Below are positions 18,907-28,500 of a stretch of 64,000 nt of DNA, in pieces. The stretch is from Candidatus Rifleibacteriota bacterium (GTDB lineage: Bacteria; Muiribacteriota; Ozemobacteria; Ozemobacterales; Ozemobacteraceae): the NCBI GenBank assembly GCA_015233565.1, contig JADFXM010000031.1, positions 1 to 64,000 on the forward strand, given 5' to 3'. Within the stretch, counting starts at the first letter, position 1. Each line of letters starts with the position of its first letter. Both the position numbers and the translations under genes were made by a program. Under the pieces are notes generated by a model. The model was not told where the DNA came from, searched no databases, and saw nothing but the letters and a program-made list of their open reading frames with translations.

Positions 18907-20910
18907 ATGCTGTTGCTAAAGGGATTGCGGGCAAAAGACGCCCTAATGGCCATTTTCCTGGGATTGGCTCTGGCGGTTGCCCCACATCCCGCCATGGGAC
19001 AAAATCCATATCTTAACTATGCAAAGGCTGACGGAGGCTATGTTACTGCGTTAAATTCAACTCCGCCCGTCATCCAACCACAGAAGATTGTTGCTGCACC
19101 GCTTGACTCACAGGATTATCGGCCCCCGGTTGAACCTCCTGTTAGAATTCCGTCGTCAGGCGCAGTGGAAAATGCTAATGTGGTTTCAGGACCTTCCAGT
19201 GAAGCAACTTATGTTGTTCAGCCTGGAGATACTGCTGCATTGATCAGCAAGAAAGTTTTTGGAACCAGCGCAAAATGGCAGGAATTATTAGCACAAAATG
19301 GGATTAGTGATGGAAGAAATCTTCGTGTGGGGCAAACACTAAGGATTTCTGCTTCTGCTAATCCTCAAGTTGCGATTGATCGGCAGGCGAACGAAGGTTC
19401 TATGCGAACCCCGATAGCACTTCCTGCGCCTATTCAAGTTCAAAAGCAAGCTAAAGTAGAACCTTCAAAGGTTCAAGAAGCGGATTATGAAACTCCAGCT
19501 CCTGAAGAAGGCGCACAGGAGAATAATAATCTAGGTGGAAACGTAAAAATGGCGAAATCCAAGAAAAACAAAGTAATGGATGGAGAAGATGCAGATGCCA
19601 ATTTTTACGGCCAATCCGGTGGAACATATATTATCCAAAAAAATGATACACTGGCCAAAATTGCAAAAAAGGTTCTGGGATCCTCCAAAAGATGGAGAGA
19701 AATCGCAAAGGCGAATCCCAAGCTAAACCCAAACAAGCTTGTTGCCGGACACAAAATCAGAATTCCAGGTGAGGAAGGTTCGGATGATGAGGCTCAAAAT
19801 ACCAAAATGGCCCGAAATTCGGAAGCGCCAGCATCATTCGATGCGAATGCTCCTATCCCTGGAGGACCTCCAAGCATGGAACCGCCTCCTGTAGCTCCTC
19901 CGCCTTCAATGGTGCCTCCAAGTCCCGGAATGATGGCTCCTCCGCCACCAGCTTTTTCAGGTGCGCCGACGCCTCTGGCCCCTCCATCAATTGAAGCTCC
20001 ACCCGCTCCTAATGCAGCTCCTTCTCCTATGCTTTCTTCATCAAGTCCTTATAATGAGACTCGTGTGCAATTACCCGATGAACTTAAACCGACGGAATTT
20101 ACTCCTTATTTTACTAACTCCAACGGTTCTTATGGAATGTTCAACACGGAAGCTGCATTTTACCCGTTCGTCAGAACCTGGAGCGCTGGGTTTCATTTAG
20201 CCTATGAAAAATACACTTATCTTAACGGAGTTGAAAAAGTCATAGATGGTCGGCAATGGGTAATGCCTTTTAACTTAACTTACGTTGCAAAAAAGTTGAT
20301 GGTTGGACTTTCCATTCCCTTCCAGGATTGGGCGGTTACAAGAGCCGGATATATCACTCCAACTGTTACTTTAACGGGAATGGGCGATCCTGAACTAAAA
20401 ATCGGGTATCAGATTTGGAAAAATCTGGAAGGAACTCACGCTGTAACACTCCATGTTATGGGAAGATTCCCCGGCGATAACTATCATCAGCCCTTTAACG
20501 ATATGAGCGGAAAAACCAGGGTGGGCGTAAGAGTTGGCCCAACAGGTGCAACCAGAGGTGGTTGGGCTGAATTAGGTGGCGCTTATTCCGGAAAATTAAG
20601 TGACAGATGGACCAGCCACCTTAATCTGGCCATAGCCAATGACTCTGAAGATAGTTTGACGAAATATGTTGCAAGGACTGCTTTGGATTATCGCGTAAAT
20701 CACAACTTCTCATTGGTTGTTGAGTTGAATTCCGAGACTTACGAAATGCAAAACGGACCGGATGGTGGTAATGTCGATTTCCTTCTTGGAATGATCCTAT
20801 TCAACGAAAGATGGCAAGGGCAGTTGGGTTTCCCGATGGCCCTTCAGAAGGATTGGGGATATGGACACAATTTTGGAGTTAACCTGGCTGTGAACCATAA
20901 ATGGGATTGA
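18907..20910 (+). CDS. Secreted protein with two LysM domains and C-terminal beta-barrel-like domain
   Basis: ATG 18907 is preceded by a perfect GGAGG five bases away and gives 667 residues; the frame also extends to a TTG at 18889, which I reject. Signal peptide: MLLLKGLRAKDALMAIFLGL...AMG. LysM 1 (about 101-150): YVVQPGDTAALISKKVFGTS; LysM 2 (about 240-290): YIIQKNDTLAKIAKKVLGSS. Both should bind peptidoglycan. A Pro/Ala/Ser-rich linker (about 305-385) leads to about 255 residues of alternating aromatic strands (for example FYPFVRTWSAGFHLAYEKY), suggesting an outer-membrane barrel. The product may bridge wall and outer membrane. A strong terminator follows. Confidence 0.82.
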   Translation: MLLLKGLRAKDALMAIFLGLALAVAPHPAMGQNPYLNYAKADGGYVTALNSTPPVIQPQKIVAAPLDSQDYRPPVEPPVRIPSSGAVENANVVSGPSSEATYVVQPGDTAALISKKVFGTSAKWQELLAQNGISDGRNLRVGQTLRISASANPQVAIDRQANEGSMRTPIALPAPIQVQKQAKVEPSKVQEADYETPAPEEGAQENNNLGGNVKMAKSKKNKVMDGEDADANFYGQSGGTYIIQKNDTLAKIAKKVLGSSKRWREIAKANPKLNPNKLVAGHKIRIPGEEGSDDEAQNTKMARNSEAPASFDANAPIPGGPPSMEPPPVAPPPSMVPPSPGMMAPPPPAFSGAPTPLAPPSIEAPPAPNAAPSPMLSSSSPYNETRVQLPDELKPTEFTPYFTNSNGSYGMFNTEAAFYPFVRTWSAGFHLAYEKYTYLNGVEKVIDGRQWVMPFNLTYVAKKLMVGLSIPFQDWAVTRAGYITPTVTLTGMGDPELKIGYQIWKNLEGTHAVTLHVMGRFPGDNYHQPFNDMSGKTRVGVRVGPTGATRGGWAELGGAYSGKLSDRWTSHLNLAIANDSEDSLTKYVARTALDYRVNHNFSLVVELNSETYEMQNGPDGGNVDFLLGMILFNERWQGQLGFPMALQKDWGYGHNFGVNLAVNHKWD

Positions 20911-20935
20911 TTTAACAGGGCGATTAATTAAGTGG

Positions 20936-20972
20936 AAAATAGCGGGCCAAAACGGCTCGCTATTTTTTTTTT
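20936..20972 (+). terminator. Rho-independent terminator
   Basis: AAATAGCGGGCC and GGCTCGCTATTT form a near-perfect 12-bp stem with an AAAAC-type loop, followed by a run of T. It ends the LysM gene transcript. Confidence 0.9.
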
Positions 20973-21129
20973 GGAAAAGTGAGACAGTCAGGGCAAATTG
21001 ATAAATTTTCTGAGAATTGGATGAACAGCTAAAAGAACTTTTCCAAAGAAAAAAATTGTTTCCAGGAATTGCAAGCTCTATCAAGGTATTTGGGGAAAAA
21101 AGTTCATTCAGTTGTTCGCTACTGAACCC

Positions 21130-21159
21130 TTGCGTTCCATTAAAAAGGAATGCTATAAT
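21130..21159 (+). promoter_or_regulatory. Candidate promoter directly abutting the CheY-CheX gene
   Basis: TTGCGT (21130-21135) and TATAAT (21154-21159) are separated by 18 bases. The TATAAT ends eight bases before the ATG at 21168, so transcription would start at or within two bases of the start codon. No ribosome-binding site lies at normal spacing. Confidence 0.5.
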
Positions 21160-21167
21160 ATTTTTTA

Positions 21168-22058
21168 ATGGATAACATAGAAGAAATAAAATTGGATCAA
21201 ATTCTTATCGTGGATGATTCCGCTCTTGCGAGAAAAATCATCAGGCGTTGTTTTGAAATTGCAGGCTATCGGGAAGCAACTTTTATCCAGGCTGGCAATG
21301 GCGAAGCCGCATTAGAGATTCTCAGAAAAGTCAAGATTGATATTGTAATCAGTGACTTAAATATGCCCGACATGGATGGCCGGAAGCTTTTGATGCACAT
21401 AAAAAGCAGTCCAAAGCTGAATTCTGTTCCGGTTATCGTAGTTACTAGCCTCACTAATTCCAGCTTGGAAAAGGAATTAATGGAAAAAGGGGCAGCTAAG
21501 GTTCTTCCTAAGCCAATTACTCCTTTCATTCTGAAGCATGCAATTGACAACATTGGTAATGAAGGTTCCTATTCCGGGAAGGAAATCGATTCAGGAGTGG
21601 AATATATCTTTTCAAAAGCTTTTTCGAAAACTTTTGAGGAAATGGTTTTTGAAGAGGTTGTTCTTGAAGGCTTTTTCAAAAACATTACTACGGATCTTTC
21701 TAAGTTAATGGAAGAGAACCCTGGTTTTTGGGCTGAAATTTCTTTGACCGCACCAGAAATGGGAGAATTCGGTCTATGGGTTCCCGGAAAACTTTTAGGA
21801 AAAATCTTCGAATCGACTTACGGAAAAATTCCTGAATCAGAAGGCAATCTAAAAGATTGTTTGGGAGAAGTCTTAAATACCCTGGCCGGAAGAATAATGG
21901 CTTATAAGAACCAGAAAAAAGAGATTCTGTTTTCACTGCCCAAAACCGGGATGGGTAAAATAAACTCGGAGAGCTCCAACAGTTTTTATGGAAAATTTAC
22001 TGTTGGTGATACAAAAATAGTTTTTTCCTTCAGTAAGGAATTATATCAAGTAAGGTAA
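21168..22058 (+). CDS. CheY receiver fused to CheX-type phosphatase domain
   Basis: A 296-residue two-domain protein. Receiver: QILIVDDSALARKI, phospho-accepting Asp63 in ISDLNMPDMDG, Thr in VVTSLTN and Lys in LPKPITP near 115. The C-terminal part (about 155-296) has the CheX/CheC-like pattern, with GEVLN giving Glu234 and Asn237 of the E-x-x-N catalytic motif used to dephosphorylate CheY-P. The fusion may be a self-limiting response regulator, or a phosphatase controlled by phosphorylation. It converges with the HDOD genes. Receiver assignment is certain; the CheX assignment rests on the motif and length. Confidence 0.85.
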   Translation: MDNIEEIKLDQILIVDDSALARKIIRRCFEIAGYREATFIQAGNGEAALEILRKVKIDIVISDLNMPDMDGRKLLMHIKSSPKLNSVPVIVVTSLTNSSLEKELMEKGAAKVLPKPITPFILKHAIDNIGNEGSYSGKEIDSGVEYIFSKAFSKTFEEMVFEEVVLEGFFKNITTDLSKLMEENPGFWAEISLTAPEMGEFGLWVPGKLLGKIFESTYGKIPESEGNLKDCLGEVLNTLAGRIMAYKNQKKEILFSLPKTGMGKINSESSNSFYGKFTVGDTKIVFSFSKELYQVR

Positions 22059-22090
22059 CTTGAAGTATCGTGCGCAAACTGGTATTAAGT

Positions 22091-23221
22091 TCAGAACAGC
22101 GGGTGTTCGCCTTCAAGCGCTTTTTCAAACTCCTCGCCAGGACTTTCAGCCCAGGTGACTTCTGCTTTATAGAGCATGAAGTAGCCTACCAGTTTTGAAT
22201 AATATGATACAAATGGAAGTCCTACTCTTTCATTCAGATAATTGTTCGCGCAAAATACCGGAAGGGTCAACCTGTTCCAGCCAATGGCTTTCAGGGAGTG
22301 GTGATCTCCGATAACGTTTACGAGATATTCAGGAAAATTCCATTTAATTGCAAGTTGCCTGCCAACTGCCTGGTGGTCTATTCCAAAGGTGAGTAATTCG
22401 CCAAAATAGCTTGGTTTCTTTTCTTCTTCAACATACTTTCGAACTAATTGATACTTTTCAGGAAAAACAAAGGCAAGTGCCTGTTGACCAATGTCGTGAA
22501 GAAGGCCGCTCAACCAAACTTTTGGATGTTCTTCCCGGGGAGCTTTGGCTGACTTTGCTATAAACTCAGAAAGGAGGGCGCACTGCTTTCCGTGATCGAT
22601 AACTTCCTTTTGAGCTCCAAAAATATTGGTTACTCCATGATAAAAGTTGAAGAGGAACAGCATCCGAAGGTTATTTGCTCCCAAAGTGGCCATGGCCGGA
22701 CTTAATGATTCTATTTTGGTTCCCCGATAATACATTGCGGAATTTGCCATTTTCAAAATTTGGCTCACCAAACCCGGATTTTCCTTGATCATTTTTTCAA
22801 GTTCATCCATGTTGGCATTGGGATTACCGATGTAAGTCATTAATTTATAGGCGTCAGTATTGAGAATAGGAACTTCACGAAGTCTGGATAAGACAGCTTT
22901 AACTGTGTTATCTCCGGTCATTGCTAATTGAGCGCTTTTCTCCGAAGGAAAAACCTGTAAGCCAAGCTTGGAACATTTCTCCATTACTGCAGGATATTTG
23001 GTGATTACCCTTAACCTTAATCGCGGGGATATTTCCGAAAGGTAGTCGAAAAATTCCTGCTCGCTGTCTTCCATTGCACTCAGATTAAGGAAAAGATCCT
23101 GGGTGTTTTTTGAAAGGCTTGACAGAGTTCTAAACAACTCATCGTCGCTCTTTTGAACACTTCCTTCAATAGTTAGCGACTTGATTCCATTTGGTAAAGT
23201 GTCGACGTGATAAGTAGGCAA
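22091..23221 (-). CDS. STAS-like/HDOD signalling protein (copy 1)
   Basis: A 376-residue protein. Residues about 5-110 resemble a STAS fold (SLTIEGSVQKSDDELF, DLFLNLSAMEDSEQEFFDYL). The HDOD domain covers about 115-330 (GLVSQILKMANSAMYYRG, then SGLLHDIGQQALAFVFP with the His-Asp pair kept). HDOD domains are signal-output modules related to HD phosphohydrolases; most are thought non-catalytic. The start is a TTG with AAGGAAAG upstream. It is downstream of a close paralogue in the same direction, 90 bases apart, so the two are a tandem duplication and likely one operon. Confidence 0.85.
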   Translation of the reverse strand: MPTYHVDTLPNGIKSLTIEGSVQKSDDELFRTLSSLSKNTQDLFLNLSAMEDSEQEFFDYLSEISPRLRLRVITKYPAVMEKCSKLGLQVFPSEKSAQLAMTGDNTVKAVLSRLREVPILNTDAYKLMTYIGNPNANMDELEKMIKENPGLVSQILKMANSAMYYRGTKIESLSPAMATLGANNLRMLFLFNFYHGVTNIFGAQKEVIDHGKQCALLSEFIAKSAKAPREEHPKVWLSGLLHDIGQQALAFVFPEKYQLVRKYVEEEKKPSYFGELLTFGIDHQAVGRQLAIKWNFPEYLVNVIGDHHSLKAIGWNRLTLPVFCANNYLNERVGLPFVSYYSKLVGYFMLYKAEVTWAESPGEEFEKALEGEHPLF

Positions 23222-23311
23222 AGCTTCTTTCCTTGTACCTTTTTTTTAAATTATAACTCAAAACTGCCTTGAATTGTATATAAATTTTAATGTTTGTCTT
23301 TTTTTTAAGTT

Positions 23312-24439
23312 TTAAAATGGGTTTTTATCTTCTTCGAGGGCTGTTTCAAATTCCTGTTCTATGTCTCCCCATGGAATTTCTTTTTTCATTAACCCAAAGT
23401 ATTCACCCAATTTATCCTCATAGCTTGGGGCGGGAAGACCGTCGCGATTATTCAAATAGGTATTCGCGCAAAATACTGGCAGGGTCAATCTTTTCCCTTC
23501 TTCATTCTGGAGGTAATGATGGTCTCCTATTATATTTTGTAAATAATCCGGAAAATTCCATTTGTGGGCTAATAGTTTTCCTATTGATTGATGTTCTGTC
23601 CCAAAAGTTACCAATTCGCCAAGGTAGGTGGGCATTTTTTGTTCTTTCACCAAAGTTCGGGCAACCTGATACTTCTCGGGAAAAAAATATGCCAGTGACT
23701 GGCCCCCTACATCATGCAAAAGCCCTCCCAACCACATTTTCTGCAAGTCCGTTTTTTGGGCTCCTGCTGCTTTGGAAATAAACTCTGAGAGCATTGCACA
23801 CTCTTTGCCATGTTTGATTAACTCTTTTTGAGAGCCGAATAAACCCATTACACTATTATAAAAATTGAAAACGAATAACCTTCTTAGATGCGTAAGTCCA
23901 ATTGTAATCAGGGCCTGAGACAGAACAGTAATGGTTTGCCCTCTGAAGAAATAACTTGAATTCGAAACACGAAGAATCTGGCTTACCAAGCCAGGATTAT
24001 CTTTTATCATTTTTTCCAATTCATCATAATTGGCATTTTCGTTGTTTGTATACGAAACCAGTTTGTAGGCGTCATTGCTGAGAATTGGAACATCGCGAAG
24101 TTTAGACAAAAGAAGCCGCACGGTTTCATCACCGGCAAATGACAATTGAGCACTCTTTAAACTTGGAAAGGTGGAAAGGCCGGTTTCGAGGCATCTTGAG
24201 GTAATTCCCGAATTAGTTGAGATGACCTTTAATTTACTTCTCGCGGAAACACCTTTAAGATGTTCAAAAAATTCCTCATCTGCATCAATAAGTTCCACCA
24301 GGTTTATGATAAAACTGGTGTGAGTTTTGGAAATGCCTGAAATTGCTCTGAGAATATCATTATCTTTCTTTTGAACTGTTCCTTCAATTTTGATAAAGGG
24401 GAAGCCACCATCAAGGGTTTCAACTCTGAAGTTTCCCAT
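23312..24439 (-). CDS. STAS-like/HDOD signalling protein (copy 2)
   Basis: A 375-residue paralogue of the following gene, alike along its whole length: STAS-like N-terminus (FIKIEGTVQKKDNDIL, TSFIINLVELIDADEEFFEHL) and HDOD domain (GLVSQILRVSNSSYFFRG, GGLLHDVGGQSLAYFFP). ATG 24439 has GGGGG upstream and is the first gene of the pair. A 289-base AT-rich gap separates it from the divergent beta-helix gene and must contain both promoters; I could not fix them. Given the neighbouring chemotaxis genes, a role in motility or cell-state signalling is plausible but inferred. Confidence 0.85.
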   Translation of the reverse strand: MGNFRVETLDGGFPFIKIEGTVQKKDNDILRAISGISKTHTSFIINLVELIDADEEFFEHLKGVSARSKLKVISTNSGITSRCLETGLSTFPSLKSAQLSFAGDETVRLLLSKLRDVPILSNDAYKLVSYTNNENANYDELEKMIKDNPGLVSQILRVSNSSYFFRGQTITVLSQALITIGLTHLRRLFVFNFYNSVMGLFGSQKELIKHGKECAMLSEFISKAAGAQKTDLQKMWLGGLLHDVGGQSLAYFFPEKYQVARTLVKEQKMPTYLGELVTFGTEHQSIGKLLAHKWNFPDYLQNIIGDHHYLQNEEGKRLTLPVFCANTYLNNRDGLPAPSYEDKLGEYFGLMKKEIPWGDIEQEFETALEEDKNPF

Positions 24440-24728
24440 TTATTCCCCCTTCATAATGATTAACTGATGAGCACAATTTTTTTTCCTATCCATTGATTTA
24501 TCGGAAGGAATTGAAAAAAGATTCAATACTTAGATAAAAATAAAGTCACAATAACTATTGCAGAATTTTTTTATTTGGCTTAGAGTTCTAAACCCAAGTT
24601 GCATCAAAAAAAGTATTTTTTTATTTTTGAAATGCTTACTTGAAATTATATCCGTAGCGTTTAAAATTTTGTTTTTAAGCGAAAGTAGTAAAAATCCATT
24701 TTTCTGAAATTCTTTTTTGGAGGATAGT

Positions 24729-25439
24729 ATGTTTCCCCTGTCTGACTTTTTTAAATTTGTTGAAAGTTTTTCTTACCCAGAACTGTTTGAAAAGAAGCTT
24801 AAAGGTTTTGATGACTTGGAAAACATCTGGGATGTCTTGAGAAGAATTCAAAAAGGTTTTGTAGCGCAGGCGGTAAAACCCCAAATTCTTGGAGAGATTG
24901 AACCAGGTGCAGTATTGAAAGGGGCTGACATTTTTATCGGGAAGAACTCAAAGATTCAGACTGGAGCCATGATAATAGGTCCTGCTATTATTGGTTCAAA
25001 TGTTGAAGTCAGACATGGCGCATACATTCGGGGGCACGTGATACTCGGAGATGGTTCTGTGGTTGGACATGCTTCTGAAGTTATCCGTTCAGTGTTTTTG
25101 CCGGGAGCAAAAGCTCCACATTTTAATTACGTCGGGGATTCAATCCTTGGCGGTAAAGTCAATCTTGGAGCAGGAACGAAACTTTCAAACTTAAAGAATG
25201 ACGTCAGTGAAGTTGTGATCAAATACGGCAAAGAAGAAGTTGAGACGCACCTGAAAAAATTTGGGGCCATTCTTGGCGATGAATGTATGCTTGGCTGTAA
25301 TTCAGTAACAAACCCTGGGACCATGATGGGTCGAAAATGCAGGGTTTATCCTAATTGCACGGTAGGAGGGGTATATCCAAAAAACTCTATTGCTAAATTG
25401 CGCCAAACGATAGAGATTGGAAAAATCGCCGAAGATTAG
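24729..25439 (+). CDS. Left-handed beta-helix (hexapeptide) protein, GlmU C-domain-like
   Basis: A 236-residue protein. ATG 24729 has GGAGG six bases upstream; the frame also opens at TTG 24717, which overlaps that ribosome site and is rejected. Residues about 60-225 show the [LIV]GxxxxI hexapeptide periodicity of left-handed beta-helix acyltransferases (FIGKNSKIQTGAMIIG, VRHGAYIRGHVILGDGSVVG). The segment GDSILGGKVNLGAGTKLSN resembles the acetyl-CoA-binding end of GlmU. There is no N-terminal uridylyltransferase domain, so it is a stand-alone acetyltransferase or sugar-nucleotide enzyme of unknown substrate. Confidence 0.82.
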   Translation: MFPLSDFFKFVESFSYPELFEKKLKGFDDLENIWDVLRRIQKGFVAQAVKPQILGEIEPGAVLKGADIFIGKNSKIQTGAMIIGPAIIGSNVEVRHGAYIRGHVILGDGSVVGHASEVIRSVFLPGAKAPHFNYVGDSILGGKVNLGAGTKLSNLKNDVSEVVIKYGKEEVETHLKKFGAILGDECMLGCNSVTNPGTMMGRKCRVYPNCTVGGVYPKNSIAKLRQTIEIGKIAED

Positions 25440-25452
25440 TTGCGGGGAAAAC

Positions 25453-25494
25453 CCTTAGGGTGGATTATGTGTAATTCCGTAATCAACCCTAAGG
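25453..25494. terminator. Strong hairpin between convergent genes
   Basis: CCTTAGGGTGGATTA (25453-25467) pairs with TAATCAACCCTAAGG (25480-25494) at 14 of 15 positions with a 12-base loop. It lies between the convergent beta-helix and YgfK-like genes and probably serves both. It lacks a clear T run, so termination is inferred from position. Confidence 0.6.
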
Positions 25495-25523
25495 CGTGTT
25501 CATGGACTTCACTTGCTTGGATA

Positions 25524-28500
25524 TCACTCGACAAATTGCGCCCCTGACAAGTATTTCAGTAGGAAAGCCATTTTAACGGCTAAGAGTGAGTCGAATTCCT
25601 TTATCTCATTGCTCTTTTTTTCATTGTTTTTGAAAGTAATTTTTGAAAGCTGGAAGGTATTTTTGTCCAGTAGTGCATTCACGCTACCGTTAGAAAACTC
25701 CAAAGCCCCATTTTTCTGGGAGATTGAGCATAGTTGCCCATTCACTTTCTGAAAGAGGACTCCGTTTGCAATTCGGTACCCATCTTTTTCATGTGAGAAA
25801 CTTTTTTCAGTAAGATAAAATTTCGGTTTCTCCTTATATGGGGATCCGGAGGTCGGACAAAATGTTTCGCAATTCCCGCACTCGTTGCAGAAGTCTCCAA
25901 TGTTGATGATCTGGTACTGTTGAGAAATTCTGAATGTTCCGGATTTTTCTATTTTTGTTCCATTCTGAGATTCCGTTGCTTTATAAGTTTCATAATCACC
26001 AGGCTCGATTTCGTAGTAAACGTTTGCACGGTTAGGGCAAACTGTTGTACAAATGTTGCATACTTCATCGCAAAATAAGCATCTTTCAGACTCTTTTTTT
26101 GCCTCATTTTCAGTCAAAGTACTGGTAACTAGATTGAAGTGTTTAACCATTGGGTCAAAATTTTCCCGAATTTTTACCGGAAGAATTCTTTTCGCTCTTT
26201 TTTCAATGTACTCTTTAAAAGTGAACTTTTTTTTCTGGACATTTTTGTTAGAGATATTTTCAGAGGCTTTCATAATGTTTTTGGAAGCTGCTTTTCCATC
26301 GCTTATTGCTTTAATTACTGTGGATGGTCCTCGAAGGAGATCGCCGCCGATGAAAACTCCTTTTAACCTTGTTTCCTGGGTAATGGGATCTGCATTTAAC
26401 TCATCGGGAGCCATGAAGTCCACGATTGACTCCTGGCCTATTGCGGAAATAAAAAAATCTGCTTCCAACTCGAATTCGGAACCTGGGACTTTTTCTGGTT
26501 TCCCCCTTCCGCTGGAGTCTTTTCCGGAAAGTTTCATATGGTAACAGGTTAGAATTGCTCGGTTTCCTTCACTGGAAAGTTTAGCGGGTGCAGATAATTC
26601 GAGAATCTTGATCCCTTCTTTTTCAAGGGCTTCAATTTCTTCGTGATCGGCGGGCATTTCTTTTTTTGTTCGTCTATACAATACTTGAACTTCCCCGTCT
26701 TTTTCCACTAGTCTTTTGGCGCATCTCGCTGCGTCCATGGCGGAGTTACCCCCTCCTACCACTATTACTCTTTTCCCAAGATTGGGTTTCTCACCACCCC
26801 GAACCTTGGAAAGGAAAGTTAAAAAATCTGAACATTTAGAATGTTCTTCGCCGGGAATGCCCATTTTCTTTGCTTTTTGAGCTCCAACACCTATGAAAAC
26901 GAAATCATATTTCTTTCGAATTTCCCCAAACTCACTTTTTCCAATTTTTTGATTATATTTAATCTCAACTCCAAGCTGTTTGATTAATTCTATATCCCTT
27001 TTTATGGCTTCAATTGGGATCCTAAAACTGGGAATAACATCTGAAACCATTCCTCCTGCCATTGACCTGGTCTCAAATACTGTAACTGAAAAGCTTTCCA
27101 GAGCCAAAAAATAAGCGCAGGATAAACCCGATGGGCCTGCCCCAATTACCGCAATTTTTTTTCCATTCAAAGCTGCGGGTTTGGAAATAACTGTTTGCTT
27201 CTCAGTTTCCGCGAGAAATCGCTTAACTTCCCTAATATGTATTGGAACGTCGTAGTTCTGTCTTGTACATTTTCCCTGACAAGTGTGGTCACATACCATT
27301 CCGCAAATGTTTGGAAGCGGGTTTGTCCGTCTGATTACTTCCAAGGCATCAGAGTATTTTCCTTCTGCAGTTAAATATAGATACTGGGGAATTTCTTGAT
27401 TTACCGGACAAGTTCCTTCACATGGGGCTTTGATGCAATCAAAAGCCTCCAGTTTCCTTAAAGTTTTGATATTTTCACCCTTTTTAAAGTCTCTCTGGTA
27501 AAAATCCTTTTTGAGAACTTCATCTGCGTAAACGTTTAAATTGTGGAGAGAAGCCTCTTTAGCAGTTCCGAACCCCTTTCCTGCTCTGGAAAGGATAAAT
27601 GAATCAATGTTTGATGCCTTGCAGGCTGTGAATTCCTTTTGTATTTCAGACAAATACTGGTTGAACCTCATGTATCCACCGGGTTTAAGAATATCAGAAC
27701 AGACTGTTAAAGGCTTCATTCCAGTCGAAAGGACATCATTCACATTGAAACAATCAACTCCGGCACAGAAAGAGGTGTCCAGTTCACCGACAAAATCATT
27801 TTGAATGTTTCTTGCAACTTGAATACTGATAGCATGAAGTGCTCGACCGCTCATATACATCATTTTTTCATTTGGTAGGAAAACATTTTTATGATTTACT
27901 GATTCAAGAGTATTTGTAAGCTTCAGAGAAAAATGCACGCCGGTTTTTTGTGCGGATTCCCTCAGGTTCCTGATCAAATTGAGCGCATCCGGATACTTAA
28001 GGTCATGTCCAAATGCTTCATCCGGAACGAAGGTTGAAAAGCCCAGTTGGTCATTAAGGATTTGCCGGAGGCGAGTTGCTCCAAGCAGCGTGGGATTAAG
28101 CTTTATTGTTGTGTGAAGCTTCTTTTCTTCGATCAGGTATTTTCCTATTTTTTCGATCTCGTAAGGAGGGCACCCATGCATTGTCGAAAGGGTAATATTG
28201 TCTGAAATTCTGTTGGGGATGGAAAGTTGTTTGATCCTGGGATAAATCTTTGCCAAGGATTCCACTCTTTCATCTTTTTCATCTTTGCAGTTGGCCATTT
28301 TTGCAAAAAAGCGTTGTACATTCTCTTTTAAAATACCTTCCATGTTGTAGCCAACACTCATATTGAAAATGCATCCCAAGCCATTTTGGGTCTCATGCCC
28401 CAACATGTCTTTGAGCGCATGAATAATTATCCACGCATTCAGGTATTCAGTGAATGAATCGTTCAACCTGAGTTCCTGTGACCATTCACAGTTATACCCT

